A stretch of 64,000 nucleotides of DNA from Caulobacter vibrioides. Lineage in GTDB: Bacteria; Pseudomonadota; Alphaproteobacteria; Caulobacterales; Caulobacteraceae. The notes beneath the pieces were generated by a model. It searched no databases. It was given only the letters and a program-made list of their open reading frames with translations, and was not told where the DNA came from. Below, piece after piece: positions 46,637 to 55,587 of the stretch (position 1 is its first letter; every line of letters begins with the position of its first letter). The DNA lies in assembly GCF_002310375.3 (NCBI RefSeq), contig NZ_CP023315.3, positions 1,674,001 to 1,738,000 on the forward strand, in the 5' to 3' direction. The position numbers and the translations under genes were made by a program.

Positions 46637-49423
46637 CTAGAAGTTATAGCGGAGGCCGACGATGAACTGGCGGCCGCTGTGGGTATAGACGTTCAAGCGG
46701 TTGCTATCGCCGACATACTGGTCGTTGAATTCGTCGGTTAGGTTTACGCCCTCGACCGACAGCTTAAGATTGTCGCGAATGTTCCAGCTGGCCTGGACGT
46801 CGACGTTCAGGGTCTCGTTGGTGCCCTGGACGGTGTTGCCGTCGCTACCGGGGACCTGCGTCAGGTAGCCGTCGCGATAGGCCAATGAACCGCGCACGCT
46901 CCATTTGTCCGTCTCGTAGTAGAGCGTAGCGTTGGCTGCGTTCTTGGACAGACCCACCAGCGTGGCGTTGACGGTCGGCGCGCCGGGCGCGGTCGAGGTC
47001 AGATACTCGATCTTGGAGTCGACGTAGGTGTAGTTTGCGATGACGCCGAAATTGCTCCAGAAGCCGGGCAGGAAGGTGAAGGGCTGCTGGACGTTGATCT
47101 CGAAACCCTTAAGGTCACCGCCATCAGAATTCACCGGCTGGGTCACCTGGAAGACCTGGTCGGCCGTCGCGCCGGTGCCGGTCAGCAGAGAGTCCGGCAA
47201 GCCCAGGGTGTTGTAGACCGCCTCGCGACGCAGCGTGGCCACGAAGGTGTCGATCCGTTTGAAGAAGAAGCCCGCGGCGACCATCGTCCCCTCGGCCGGA
47301 TACCATTCCAGCGACACATCCAGGTTCTTCGACTGGGTCGGGTCCAGGAAGGGGTTGCCCGAGCTGTAGTTGCGATTGGCGCCCTGCACCGACACGTCAC
47401 CGCCGGGCGACAGCGACCCGATGCCGGGGCGCGCGATGGTCTTGGCCGCGCTGAAGCGGGCGACGAAGGTGTCGGTCACGTCAGCGGCGATGTTGAACGC
47501 GGGAAGGGTCAGGTTGTAGTCGCGCTTGACCTCGACGCGCTGGATCACCCCGCTGACGGCGGCGTAGCCCGCCGACTCCTGCTGGGTGTGGACGCGGCGT
47601 AGACCAGCGTCGCCCCGGAACGGCAGGCCAAAAGCCTCGAACCGGAAGTCGGCTTGGATATAGGCCCCGGTGTTCTGCTCCTCGACCGCACCGTACTGGC
47701 CGCGCGCGGAGCTGTTGTTGGTGTTGGTCAGGGCATAGATGCCAGAGTTGCTATAGATGTTCAGAAGGGCGTTGTACTTGTCGATATCCGGCGCGAGCCA
47801 GGCGGTGGCGTTGCCCGTTGGCAGATCCAGGTTCTTGCCAAAGCCGCTGAACACCGTCGACACAGAAGCCAGCTCGGCGGGCGTCAGGGTTTGGCTGACG
47901 GTCTCGCTGGCGCGGTAGGCCCCGTAGCTGTCGTACTCGAACTTCCGCCAATCCAGACCCGCCTTGATGCGCAGGTTATCGCTGGCTTCCCACTCGCCAT
48001 AGACCTTGGCCGTGGAGAACTGGTTCTCGACGAACTGCGGCCGGATGCGGACTTCAGAGGTCCCGTTGATGGCCGACCAGCTGGCCGGGTCGGTCGGGTC
48101 AAAGCCGAGCAGGATCTGCGGCGCACGGCTATTGCGGAAGTCGTAGACGTAGTTCTGGCTGTTGGCGCGATCGAAGGTGACGATCGTCGAGATCGGCTGG
48201 GTGAAGGTCGAGTCCGCGTAGCCTGCCAGGGCGCCGAGCACCAGCCGCGACCCGAAGTGGCGCTTGGCCGAGAGGGTGAACTGCTTGAACTCGGTGTTCA
48301 GCTCGTCATAGGCCGACTGGGTGCGCAGATCGACATTGTCGATCCGGGCGTAGACGAGGTTGCCGTTCTGGACGACGCCGTCGCGAATGATCGCCTGAGG
48401 CTTACCGACGCCGGAGCGGGACAGGCCGATCGCCTGCAACTGGGCTTCTTTTCGGATCCCGTGCAGGTAGGCGTACAGCGTGTCGAGCGTGATTTCGGTG
48501 TCGGCGTCGGGCTTGAACTGGAAGGACCCCGTCACGCCCAGGCGCTTGTTGTCGATGTCGTAGCTGACATAGGACGGGATGCGCGGCGCGAAGATCCCGG
48601 TCGCGGCGCTGGTGTTGTTGATCTCGGCGATCGTGTAGCCGGGCACGGTCGAGGCGGCGTTGAAGCCGCCGTTGCTGCCGCCCACGGCCCAGCGGGTGAT
48701 GTTGGCGCCTTCCTCTTTCAGACGGCGCTGCTCGTAGGCCACCGAGACTAGCGCGCCAAGCTTGCCGTCCAGGAAGGTGCGGCTAGCGAGGGCCGAGACG
48801 CGGGGCGTGGCCTTGCCCGAGAGGTCATTGTAGCTGCCGCCGGCGGCCAGCACGAGCTGGGGCTTGCGGGTGTCGAAGGGACGGGCGGTCGTCAGGTCGA
48901 CGGTGGCGCCTAGCGAGCCTTCCTCAACGTCGGCCGAGGCGGTTTTACGCACGGCGATGCTGTTGAAGAGATCCGACGCGAAGACGTTGAAGTCAAAGCC
49001 CCGGCCGCGATTGGTGCCGCCGCTGTTGGCCGTGCCTCCGGTCGTGGAGATCGCCTCCATCCCATTGATGCGTACGCGGGTGTACTCCGAGCCAAGGCCG
49101 CGAACGGTCACCTGGCGACCTTCGCCATTGATCCGCGAGATCGAGACGCCCGGAATGCGCTGTAGCGATTCCGCCAGGTTCAGGTCGGGGAACTGGGCGA
49201 TATCTTCGGCCTTGATGGCGTCGACGACGCCGCTCTCGTTGCGCTTCAGGTTCATGGCGCTCTGAAGGCTGGCGCGGAAGCCGGTGACGACCACAGCCTC
49301 GACGGTATCGTCAGCTTGCGGAGCTTCGGTTTGAGCTTTGGCGGCGGTCGCGAGGCTCAACGCCAGGGCCGAGGCGCTCAGCGCCAGGACGGCGCGCGCG
49401 GCGGGGTAGCGGTTGGTCGACAT
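46637..49423 (-). CDS. TonB-dependent receptor, probably for oligosaccharides or sugar acids
   Basis: 928 residues from the ATG at 49423 (GGGAGGGA upstream). A signal peptide ends near AKAQT, the TonB box region reads EAVVVTGFR, and the plug has IPGVSISRINGEGRQ. The N-terminal pattern ASLQSAMNLKRN and the YNF C-terminus match the large carbohydrate-type receptors of Caulobacter and xanthomonads. It is divergent from the sugar-acid transporter across a 368-base control region with a 23-base palindrome, so it very likely brings the same substrate across the outer membrane. Confidence 0.92.
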   Translation of the reverse strand: MSTNRYPAARAVLALSASALALSLATAAKAQTEAPQADDTVEAVVVTGFRASLQSAMNLKRNESGVVDAIKAEDIAQFPDLNLAESLQRIPGVSISRINGEGRQVTVRGLGSEYTRVRINGMEAISTTGGTANSGGTNRGRGFDFNVFASDLFNSIAVRKTASADVEEGSLGATVDLTTARPFDTRKPQLVLAAGGSYNDLSGKATPRVSALASRTFLDGKLGALVSVAYEQRRLKEEGANITRWAVGGSNGGFNAASTVPGYTIAEINNTSAATGIFAPRIPSYVSYDIDNKRLGVTGSFQFKPDADTEITLDTLYAYLHGIRKEAQLQAIGLSRSGVGKPQAIIRDGVVQNGNLVYARIDNVDLRTQSAYDELNTEFKQFTLSAKRHFGSRLVLGALAGYADSTFTQPISTIVTFDRANSQNYVYDFRNSRAPQILLGFDPTDPASWSAINGTSEVRIRPQFVENQFSTAKVYGEWEASDNLRIKAGLDWRKFEYDSYGAYRASETVSQTLTPAELASVSTVFSGFGKNLDLPTGNATAWLAPDIDKYNALLNIYSNSGIYALTNTNNSSARGQYGAVEEQNTGAYIQADFRFEAFGLPFRGDAGLRRVHTQQESAGYAAVSGVIQRVEVKRDYNLTLPAFNIAADVTDTFVARFSAAKTIARPGIGSLSPGGDVSVQGANRNYSSGNPFLDPTQSKNLDVSLEWYPAEGTMVAAGFFFKRIDTFVATLRREAVYNTLGLPDSLLTGTGATADQVFQVTQPVNSDGGDLKGFEINVQQPFTFLPGFWSNFGVIANYTYVDSKIEYLTSTAPGAPTVNATLVGLSKNAANATLYYETDKWSVRGSLAYRDGYLTQVPGSDGNTVQGTNETLNVDVQASWNIRDNLKLSVEGVNLTDEFNDQYVGDSNRLNVYTHSGRQFIVGLRYNF

Positions 49424-49791
49424 AGTCCCTCCCAGTGCCCGCATTTAGCGGGTCTCGTTGGTGGCGAAGACGGTCGTGACCGCCTTCTTGGTTGGCCTCA
49501 AGATAGGAATGGCTTGTTGTCGAGGGCCAATCTCAATCGGGTATGAACCGATGCGCGTTCGGCACGGATCGGGACTGTGTCTGGTGCGCGGGCCCTGCGA
49601 AGCGCCGGCTTGGGCGAAAACCTGTGATCCAGACCGTCTCCATTGGCTGAATTCGATGCCGTCAGCGTCTTGATCCATGTCCTGTGTGGATCAGTCCATA
49701 GGCGATTTGACTTAGACGGCCGACGCGCACGCCTTTAGCGTCCCTGCTGAACAACGCCGACGAGAGATCGGCTCTTTGGGAAGGGATGCGT
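49424..49791. promoter_or_regulatory. Divergent control region of the TonB receptor and the MFS transporter
   Basis: The 368-base gap holds no gene. A perfect palindrome, TGATCCA-N9-TGGATCA, lies at 49671-49693, with another TGATCCA-like half at 49625. A TTGACT hexamer at 49707 could be a -35 element for the transporter. The regulator is not identifiable from the site; the LysR protein at 54581-55489 is the only local candidate. Confidence 0.5.
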
Positions 49792-51108
49792 ATGACCGAC
49801 ACCACCAAGCGGACACGCGTGCGCTGGCTGATCATCACGGTCCTCTTCATCATCACCACGATCAACTACGCCGACCGCGCGACCTTCTCGATCGCCGGAC
49901 AGTCAGCCTCCAAGGAGCTGGGCCTGGATCCGGTGGCCATGGGCTACATCCTCTCGGCCTTCGCCTGGGCCTATGTGCTGGGCCAGATCCCCGGCGGGGC
50001 CTTGCTCGACAAGTTCGGCTCCAAGCGGATCTATGTGATCTCGCTGGTGGTCTGGTCGCTGTTCACGGCGCTGCAGGGTTTCGCGGGCTTCTTCACGGGC
50101 CTTGCGGCTGCGAGCGTCTTCTTCGCCATGCGGTTCGCCGTGGGTCTGGGTGAGTCGCCCTCGTTCCCGGCCAACGCCCGCATTGTCGCCGCCTGGTTTC
50201 CGGGATCGGAGCGCGGCACCGCCTCGGCGATCTTCAACTCGGCCCAATACTTCTCCCTCGTCGCTTTCGCGCCCTTGATGGGATGGCTGGCCCACACCTT
50301 CGGCTGGCGCTCGGTGTTCTGGGTGATGGGCGCCATCGGCCTCGTTGCGGCGATGTTCTTCGTCAAGCCGATCCACAGCCCGCTGACCCATCCGGCGGTC
50401 AACAAGGCCGAGGTCGACTATATCGAGGCCGGGGGCGGCCTGGTGCGCATGGAGGAGGCCTCGGCCTCGAACGGCGCGGCCTTTACCTGGGCCAACGTCA
50501 AGCAGGTGCTGTCCAGCCGCATGCTGCTGGGCGTGTATCTGGGCCAGTATTGCATCAACGTGCTGACCTATTTCTTCGTGACATGGTTCCCGATCTACCT
50601 CGTCAAGGCGCGCGGCATGTCGATCATGGAGGCGGGCTTCACCGCCGCCGCGCCCGCGCTCTGCGGCTTCATCGGCGGCGTGTTCGGCGGGGTCATGTCG
50701 GACATGCTGCTCAAGCGGACCGGCTCGCTGGACATCGCCCGCAAGACGCCGCTGCTGATCGGTATGCTGCTGGCCACCTGCATTATGGCCTGCGTGTGGA
50801 TCGAGCAGGAGTGGCTGGTCGTGGTCGTCATGGCGCTGGCCTTCTTCGGCAAGGGCGTCGCGTCGCTGGGCTGGGCGGTGGTTTCGGATACTTCGCCCAA
50901 GGAGATGGCCGGCGTGACGGGCGGGGTCTTCAACACCTTCGGCAACGCCGCCGGCATCGTGACCCCCATCGTCATCGGCTACATCGTCCAGGCCACCGGC
51001 TCGTTCGACGGCGCCTTGATCTTCGTCGGCGTCCACTGCGTGATCACCATCCTGGCCTACTTCCTGATCGTCGGGAAAATCCAGCGACTGGAACTGAAGG
51101 CGGCTTAA
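49792..51108 (+). CDS. MFS transporter, hexuronate/glucarate type
   Basis: 438 residues from the ATG at 49792, which has AAGGG 6 bases upstream (an ATG at 49786 is too close). Twelve membrane segments; the first contains TINYADRATFSIAG, the signature of the anion:cation symporter family that includes GudP and ExuT. The middle loop after TM6 and the GESPSFPANARIVAAWFP segment also fit. It should import glucarate, galactarate or hexuronate by proton symport to feed the enzymes at 55588-58090. The next gene starts 3 bases after its stop. Confidence 0.9.
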   Translation: MTDTTKRTRVRWLIITVLFIITTINYADRATFSIAGQSASKELGLDPVAMGYILSAFAWAYVLGQIPGGALLDKFGSKRIYVISLVVWSLFTALQGFAGFFTGLAAASVFFAMRFAVGLGESPSFPANARIVAAWFPGSERGTASAIFNSAQYFSLVAFAPLMGWLAHTFGWRSVFWVMGAIGLVAAMFFVKPIHSPLTHPAVNKAEVDYIEAGGGLVRMEEASASNGAAFTWANVKQVLSSRMLLGVYLGQYCINVLTYFFVTWFPIYLVKARGMSIMEAGFTAAAPALCGFIGGVFGGVMSDMLLKRTGSLDIARKTPLLIGMLLATCIMACVWIEQEWLVVVVMALAFFGKGVASLGWAVVSDTSPKEMAGVTGGVFNTFGNAAGIVTPIVIGYIVQATGSFDGALIFVGVHCVITILAYFLIVGKIQRLELKAA

Positions 51109-51111
51109 AGC

Positions 51112-52956
51112 ATGACCACCCGTCGCTTCTTCCTCGCCGGCGTCTCGGCCTTGGTGCTGGCCGGCGGCGCGGGGTCCGCCGTCGCCGCGCCGGTCGCGAC
51201 CATCACCACGCCGATGACTCCGCCCGAGTGGGCGCTGTTGCAGCGTCAACTGCTCAAGGCCAACGAGGAGGCCTGCGCGGCCTTCTTCGCGCGCTATTTC
51301 GACGAGCGGGGCTGGCTTCAGGCCGTGGCGCGCTGGGGCGCCAATGACGGGCCCGACGACGCGATCGAGAACGTCAACGACTGGCCGACGCTCCACGCCC
51401 TGGGCGCCGCCGACAGCGTGCTGGCCATGGCCAAGAAGGCTTTCGAGGGCAATGTCGCCCAGTACACGGCGGCCCGGACTCAGGAGGTGCCGTTCGCGCG
51501 CGAGGGCATGTACTTCCGCGAGTTCCCGGTCATGACCGACTGGCAGCACCTGTCCGAGGGGCTGTCGGTGTTCAACCTGCTGGGTCTTTCGGACCCCTAC
51601 GACGTCCGCTACCGCGACCGGGTCAAGCGCTTCTCCGGCTTCTACACCGGCGAGGACAAGACTGTCGCCAACTACGATCCCAAGCTCAAGATCATCCGCA
51701 GCATGATCACCGGCAGTAAAGGCCCCATGCTGCGGCAGTCGACGCCGCTGGACTGGGCGGGCGACCGCTTTGATCCGACCCATTTCTTCATGGAGCACGG
51801 CGAGAGCACCTATGAGGAGACGCTGCGCCACTACGACGAGTACGGCGATGTGGTCGGTGATGCGCCGCTGAACCTGCAGGCCACCAGCTTGGTGCTCAAC
51901 GCCTACATGCTGGATCACGAGCCGAAGTACCGCGACTGGATCGTCTTCTATGTCGACGCCTGGATCGAGCGAGCCAAGGCCAATGGCGACGTGCTGCCCA
52001 GCAAGATCGGTCTGGACGGCAAGATCGGCGGCCCCAAGGGTCAGTGGTGGAGCGGAACCTATGGCTGGGGCTTCAGCCCCGTGGCGCCGCACACGGGAAA
52101 GCGCGAGGACCGCAACCGCGTGCCAAGGTCCGTCGTCGGCTTCCTCAACGCCTATCTGCTGACCGGCGACGACAAGTATCTCGACGTCTGGCGTCGCCAG
52201 AACGACGTGATCAACGCCCAGAAGAAGGTCGTCGACGGCAAGCTCATGACGCCCCGCATGTACGGTCCCAAGGGTTGGTACGGCTATGCAGCCGGCGAGT
52301 ACCGGCTGAACGGGCTGGAGATCTGGTATATGTCGCAGACGGCGTCTGACCGGGCGCGCGCCGCCGATCATCCCTGGCTCGCCTTCCTCGAAGGGCGCGA
52401 CGCGGCCTATCCGGTCAAGGCGCTGCGGGCGGATCTGGAGCGGGTTCGCGCCCGCGCCCAGGCGCTGCGCGATGACAAGACAACGCCCGACACGCGCCTG
52501 GCCGACGCCACCTTGAACATCAATCCGGCCAGCGTCACGGCCCTGATCCATCTGATGGAGGGCGGAATCCACATCGCGCGGCCGCCCTGGTCATCGACGT
52601 CCCCGGCCCAAGGCGGCGCTCTGCACTACGCGCGCCTGCGGTGGTTCGATCCGGAGCGCCGCCGCGCCGGTATCCCGCCGGACGTGGCGGCGCTGGTGGA
52701 GCGCCTTTCGGACGACGAGGCGGTGGTGACGCTGGTCAACACCAACCTGGTCAGCGCCCGGGTGCTCACCGCTCAAGGCGGCGCCTATGGCGAGCACCAG
52801 ATCCTCAGCGTTCAGATCGGCGACGCGCCCGCCAAACCGGTTGGGGCCTCGGCCTTCACACTGAGCCTGGCGCCCGGCGCCGGGGCGACCTTGACCCTGA
52901 AGATGAAGCGCCACGCCAACCCGCCGACCCTGAGCTTCCCGTGGGATAGACTCTAG
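51112..52956 (+). CDS. Exported 614-residue protein of unrecognised family, sugar-acid cluster
   Basis: It starts with a Tat-like signal (MTTRRFFLAGVSALVLAGG). The next 480 residues are helical with aromatic-rich motifs such as GQWWSGTYGWGFSP, GDDKYLDVWRRQND and YGPKGWYGYA, suggesting an (alpha/alpha)6 toroid of the kind used by many glycoside hydrolases and polysaccharide lyases. The final 100 residues look beta-sandwich-like (VVTLVNTNLVSARVLTAQGG). Conserved acidic residues around EHGEST and NRVPRS could be catalytic. I cannot assign a family. Three bases separate it from the transporter, so it probably processes the imported sugar acid or its polymer. Confidence 0.75.
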   Translation: MTTRRFFLAGVSALVLAGGAGSAVAAPVATITTPMTPPEWALLQRQLLKANEEACAAFFARYFDERGWLQAVARWGANDGPDDAIENVNDWPTLHALGAADSVLAMAKKAFEGNVAQYTAARTQEVPFAREGMYFREFPVMTDWQHLSEGLSVFNLLGLSDPYDVRYRDRVKRFSGFYTGEDKTVANYDPKLKIIRSMITGSKGPMLRQSTPLDWAGDRFDPTHFFMEHGESTYEETLRHYDEYGDVVGDAPLNLQATSLVLNAYMLDHEPKYRDWIVFYVDAWIERAKANGDVLPSKIGLDGKIGGPKGQWWSGTYGWGFSPVAPHTGKREDRNRVPRSVVGFLNAYLLTGDDKYLDVWRRQNDVINAQKKVVDGKLMTPRMYGPKGWYGYAAGEYRLNGLEIWYMSQTASDRARAADHPWLAFLEGRDAAYPVKALRADLERVRARAQALRDDKTTPDTRLADATLNINPASVTALIHLMEGGIHIARPPWSSTSPAQGGALHYARLRWFDPERRRAGIPPDVAALVERLSDDEAVVTLVNTNLVSARVLTAQGGAYGEHQILSVQIGDAPAKPVGASAFTLSLAPGAGATLTLKMKRHANPPTLSFPWDRL

Positions 52957-54518
52957 GTTCCTTCCTTCAGGAACGGAGCGGCGGCGAAGAGCTCCCGCTC
53001 CGCCTTGCGCGGATCATCGACCATCTTTGAGGTCTCGTTGATCACCAGCGTGGCCCGACGTGGCAGGTCGTACTTTTGCCAAGCCGGGATCGCCGCGCCG
53101 TTAGGATCGCCCGTGCGCGCGAAGTTGGCGAAGGCGGCGCTCATCTGGTCGCGCACCTTTCGCGCGGCGGCTCCGGTTCCCGTCATTGAGCCCTTCGCGT
53201 CCAGCGTGCCGAACACCAGCGGGATGTCATAGCCGTGGAAGGCGCCCATCTTCGGATCGGTCTGGGCGCCGAAATCCAGCTGGTACATCCAGGCCGGCGC
53301 CCCGATCCCCGCGCGGCGTTCGGCCTGGATCAGATGGCCGGGCCAGGACCGTCCCGCCGTGGTGATGGCGAAGAAGCAGTCCGACGGCGTGTAGTGGGGA
53401 TAGAGCCGGCGATACTGGGCGACCAGATAGTCGGGCGACAGATCCAGCACCAACTCGTTGTCGAGTTTGCCGGGCAATTCCGTCCAGGTCAGCTCGAAGT
53501 TCTTCGGATCCCCGCCCAGGAAGGCCTTGGTCTCGTCGTGGGTGTTGCCGATGATCATCGGGACTTGGGCGCTTTGGCGCGGGGCGTCCGGATAGAACGG
53601 GTGCCGCGTCAGCACGCCGTGGTCGACGACCGACCAGAAGACGATGCTCCCCTTGCGCTCAAGCGGATCGCGCATCTTCAGCGCCTCGACCAACTGCGCG
53701 GCGGGCAGGGCCTTCAGGGCCTCCGTCTGGTCGGGTTTGAGGCCCAGCTGCGCCATGAAGGCCTTGGCGCGGATCGTCGCGTGGATCGGCCCCATCGCTG
53801 TCACATGCTGGCCGCTCATGGTCGCGACCTTATGGTAGAGGCCCGCCGCCCGGGGCATGGCCATCAGGGTCACCAGCTTGGCCCCGCCGCCGGACTGGCC
53901 GAAGGTCATGACATTGCCGGGATCGCCGCCGAAGGCGGCGATGTTGTCGCGCACCCACTCCAGCGCCAGGATCAAGTCGAGGTTGCCGACATTGCCGCTG
54001 TCGGCCAGGTCCGCGCCGCCCAGCCGCGCCAGATACGCATAGCCGAAACAGTTGAGGCGATGGTTCACCGTGACCACGACCACGTCGTGGGTGCGCGCCA
54101 GCCAGGTCCCGTCATAGAGCGGGCTCGATCCCGAGCCGTTCGCATGGGCGCCGCCGTGGACATAGACCATCACCGGCCGCCGCTTTCCATCGGCAAGAGC
54201 AGGGGACCAGACGTTGAGGAACAGGCAGTCTTCGCTGGTGGCCTCATCGGCCTTGGTCTGAGGACAGGCCGGCCCATAGGCCAGCGCGTCGACGACGCCC
54301 TTCCAAGGTTGGGCCGCCTGCGCCGGCTGGAACCGCCGGGAGGACGTGTCGGCGCCATACCGCACGCCCTTGAAGACCTTGATCCCCTCGACATCCAGCC
54401 CACGCACGCGGCCGGCCGCCGTGTCGGCGATCGGGGCGGCGCGACCGCTTGCATTGACCCGCGGGGCGAGGGCCGTCGCCAGGGTTGCGGCCAGGACGGT
54501 GCGGCGATCGAGGGTCAT
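52953..54518 (-). CDS. Exported type B carboxylesterase
   Basis: The start at 54518 follows GGGAGAG; the frame upstream to 54623 is noncoding. A Tat-like signal (LDRRTVLAATLATAL) precedes a 490-residue carboxylesterase: VYVHGGAHANGSG oxyanion hole, Ser in FGQSGGGAK, and His in FHGYDIPLVFG. In sugar-acid clusters such enzymes often remove acyl or methyl esters from uronic-acid polymers, which fits here. It is the last gene of the minus-strand run and its stop overlaps that of the convergent 614-residue gene by 4 bases. Confidence 0.88.
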   Translation of the reverse strand: MTLDRRTVLAATLATALAPRVNASGRAAPIADTAAGRVRGLDVEGIKVFKGVRYGADTSSRRFQPAQAAQPWKGVVDALAYGPACPQTKADEATSEDCLFLNVWSPALADGKRRPVMVYVHGGAHANGSGSSPLYDGTWLARTHDVVVVTVNHRLNCFGYAYLARLGGADLADSGNVGNLDLILALEWVRDNIAAFGGDPGNVMTFGQSGGGAKLVTLMAMPRAAGLYHKVATMSGQHVTAMGPIHATIRAKAFMAQLGLKPDQTEALKALPAAQLVEALKMRDPLERKGSIVFWSVVDHGVLTRHPFYPDAPRQSAQVPMIIGNTHDETKAFLGGDPKNFELTWTELPGKLDNELVLDLSPDYLVAQYRRLYPHYTPSDCFFAITTAGRSWPGHLIQAERRAGIGAPAWMYQLDFGAQTDPKMGAFHGYDIPLVFGTLDAKGSMTGTGAAARKVRDQMSAAFANFARTGDPNGAAIPAWQKYDLPRRATLVINETSKMVDDPRKAERELFAAAPFLKEGT

Positions 54519-54580
54519 GATAGCTCTCCCGGGTCTTTTTTGTCGTTGGGCGTTGGCACGCCGGGGAGAGGCCCTGCGCG

Positions 54581-55489
54581 TCAGCGCGCGGCGGGCTCCG
54601 CCGGCGAGGCCTCGGCCAGGCAAAGGTCGATGAAGGTCTGCAGGATCGGGCTCTCGTTGTCCTTCCGCCAGGCCATGTAAAGCTCGACGGGGCGGCTCGG
54701 CATGGTCTCCACAGGGCGGAACTGGACGTCGTCGAAGTTGAGGCTCATGGCCGCCTCGGGAACGATCGCGGCGCCAAGCCCCGCATGGACCAGGGCGAGC
54801 ATCGAGTGAATTTGAGTGACGTGCTGCACGTAGTTCGGGGTCACGCCATTGGCGTCGAACAGCGTCGTCAGCATGTTGTAGAAATAGCCCGCGCCCTCGG
54901 GCGAATACATGATCAGCGGCTGGGCGTCGAAATCGGCCAGGGTCAGGGAGGCCTTGGCCAGACGTGCGTCGCCTGTCGGTAGGGCGGCGACAAGCTGCTC
55001 TGACAGAACGCGCGCGGTGGCGAACTCGGCCCGTTCCATCGGGGGCCTGACCAGCCCGATATCGATTCGGCCGGTCAGCAGCGCCTCGACCTGTTCGCGG
55101 GTCACCATCTCGCGCAGCGTCAGGTCGGCGTTGGGCAGCCGCGCCTTCGACAGGATCACCAGCTGGGGCAGAAAGTTGTATCCCGAGGCGGCGGTGAAGC
55201 CGATCGCGATCTGGCCTGCGTCGCCGCTGGCGATCCGGCGTGTGGCCAGGGCCGCGCTCTCGGCCAGGCGCAGAATTCGGCGGGCCTCCAGCAGGAAGGC
55301 GCGGCCCGCAGGGGTCAGGCGCACCGAGCGACTGGTTCGGTCCAGCAGCGTCACGCCCAGGATTCGCTCCAGCAACTGCACCTGACGGCTGAGCGGCGGC
55401 TGCGTCATGTTCAGCCGTTGCGCCGCCCGACCAAAGTGCAGCTCCTCGGCGGTGGCTACGAAACAGCGAAGCTGGCTCAGTTCGAACAT
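54581..55489 (-). CDS. LysR-family regulator of the sugar-acid cluster
   Basis: 302 residues from the ATG at 55489, where family homology begins (FELSQLRCFVATAEELHFG). An ATG at 55591 overlaps the dehydrogenase stop by 4 bases and would add 34 residues of low similarity; neither has a strong binding site, so the start is open. The helix-turn-helix is followed by a substrate-binding domain. It lies inside the operon, between the dehydrogenase and the esterase, and is the likely sensor of the sugar acid or its breakdown product. Confidence 0.88.
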   Translation of the reverse strand: MFELSQLRCFVATAEELHFGRAAQRLNMTQPPLSRQVQLLERILGVTLLDRTSRSVRLTPAGRAFLLEARRILRLAESAALATRRIASGDAGQIAIGFTAASGYNFLPQLVILSKARLPNADLTLREMVTREQVEALLTGRIDIGLVRPPMERAEFATARVLSEQLVAALPTGDARLAKASLTLADFDAQPLIMYSPEGAGYFYNMLTTLFDANGVTPNYVQHVTQIHSMLALVHAGLGAAIVPEAAMSLNFDDVQFRPVETMPSRPVELYMAWRKDNESPILQTFIDLCLAEASPAEPAAR

Positions 55490-55587
55490 CGGAAAGCGCC
55501 CGTCGACAACACCTTGAAGGCGCGAAGCTAGACGCTCGTTCGGGCCGATCGCTAGCGTCTTCTTGCCGGGCAGGGGCGCCAAGGCGT

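Noticed and set aside
47654..48751. A 365-codon open frame on the plus strand
   Set aside because: Antisense to the TonB receptor, Val/Asp/Gly-rich and without a start signal.
49903..52572. An 889-codon open frame on the minus strand
   Set aside because: It is antisense to the MFS transporter and the exported 614-residue protein, both of which have clear family features, signals and codon bias; long antisense frames are common in G/C-rich coding DNA. Its product is low-complexity Gly/Arg/His/Asp sequence.
53235..54680. A 481-codon open frame on the plus strand
   Set aside because: Antisense shadow of the carboxylesterase gene; no ribosome site and no recognisable domain.
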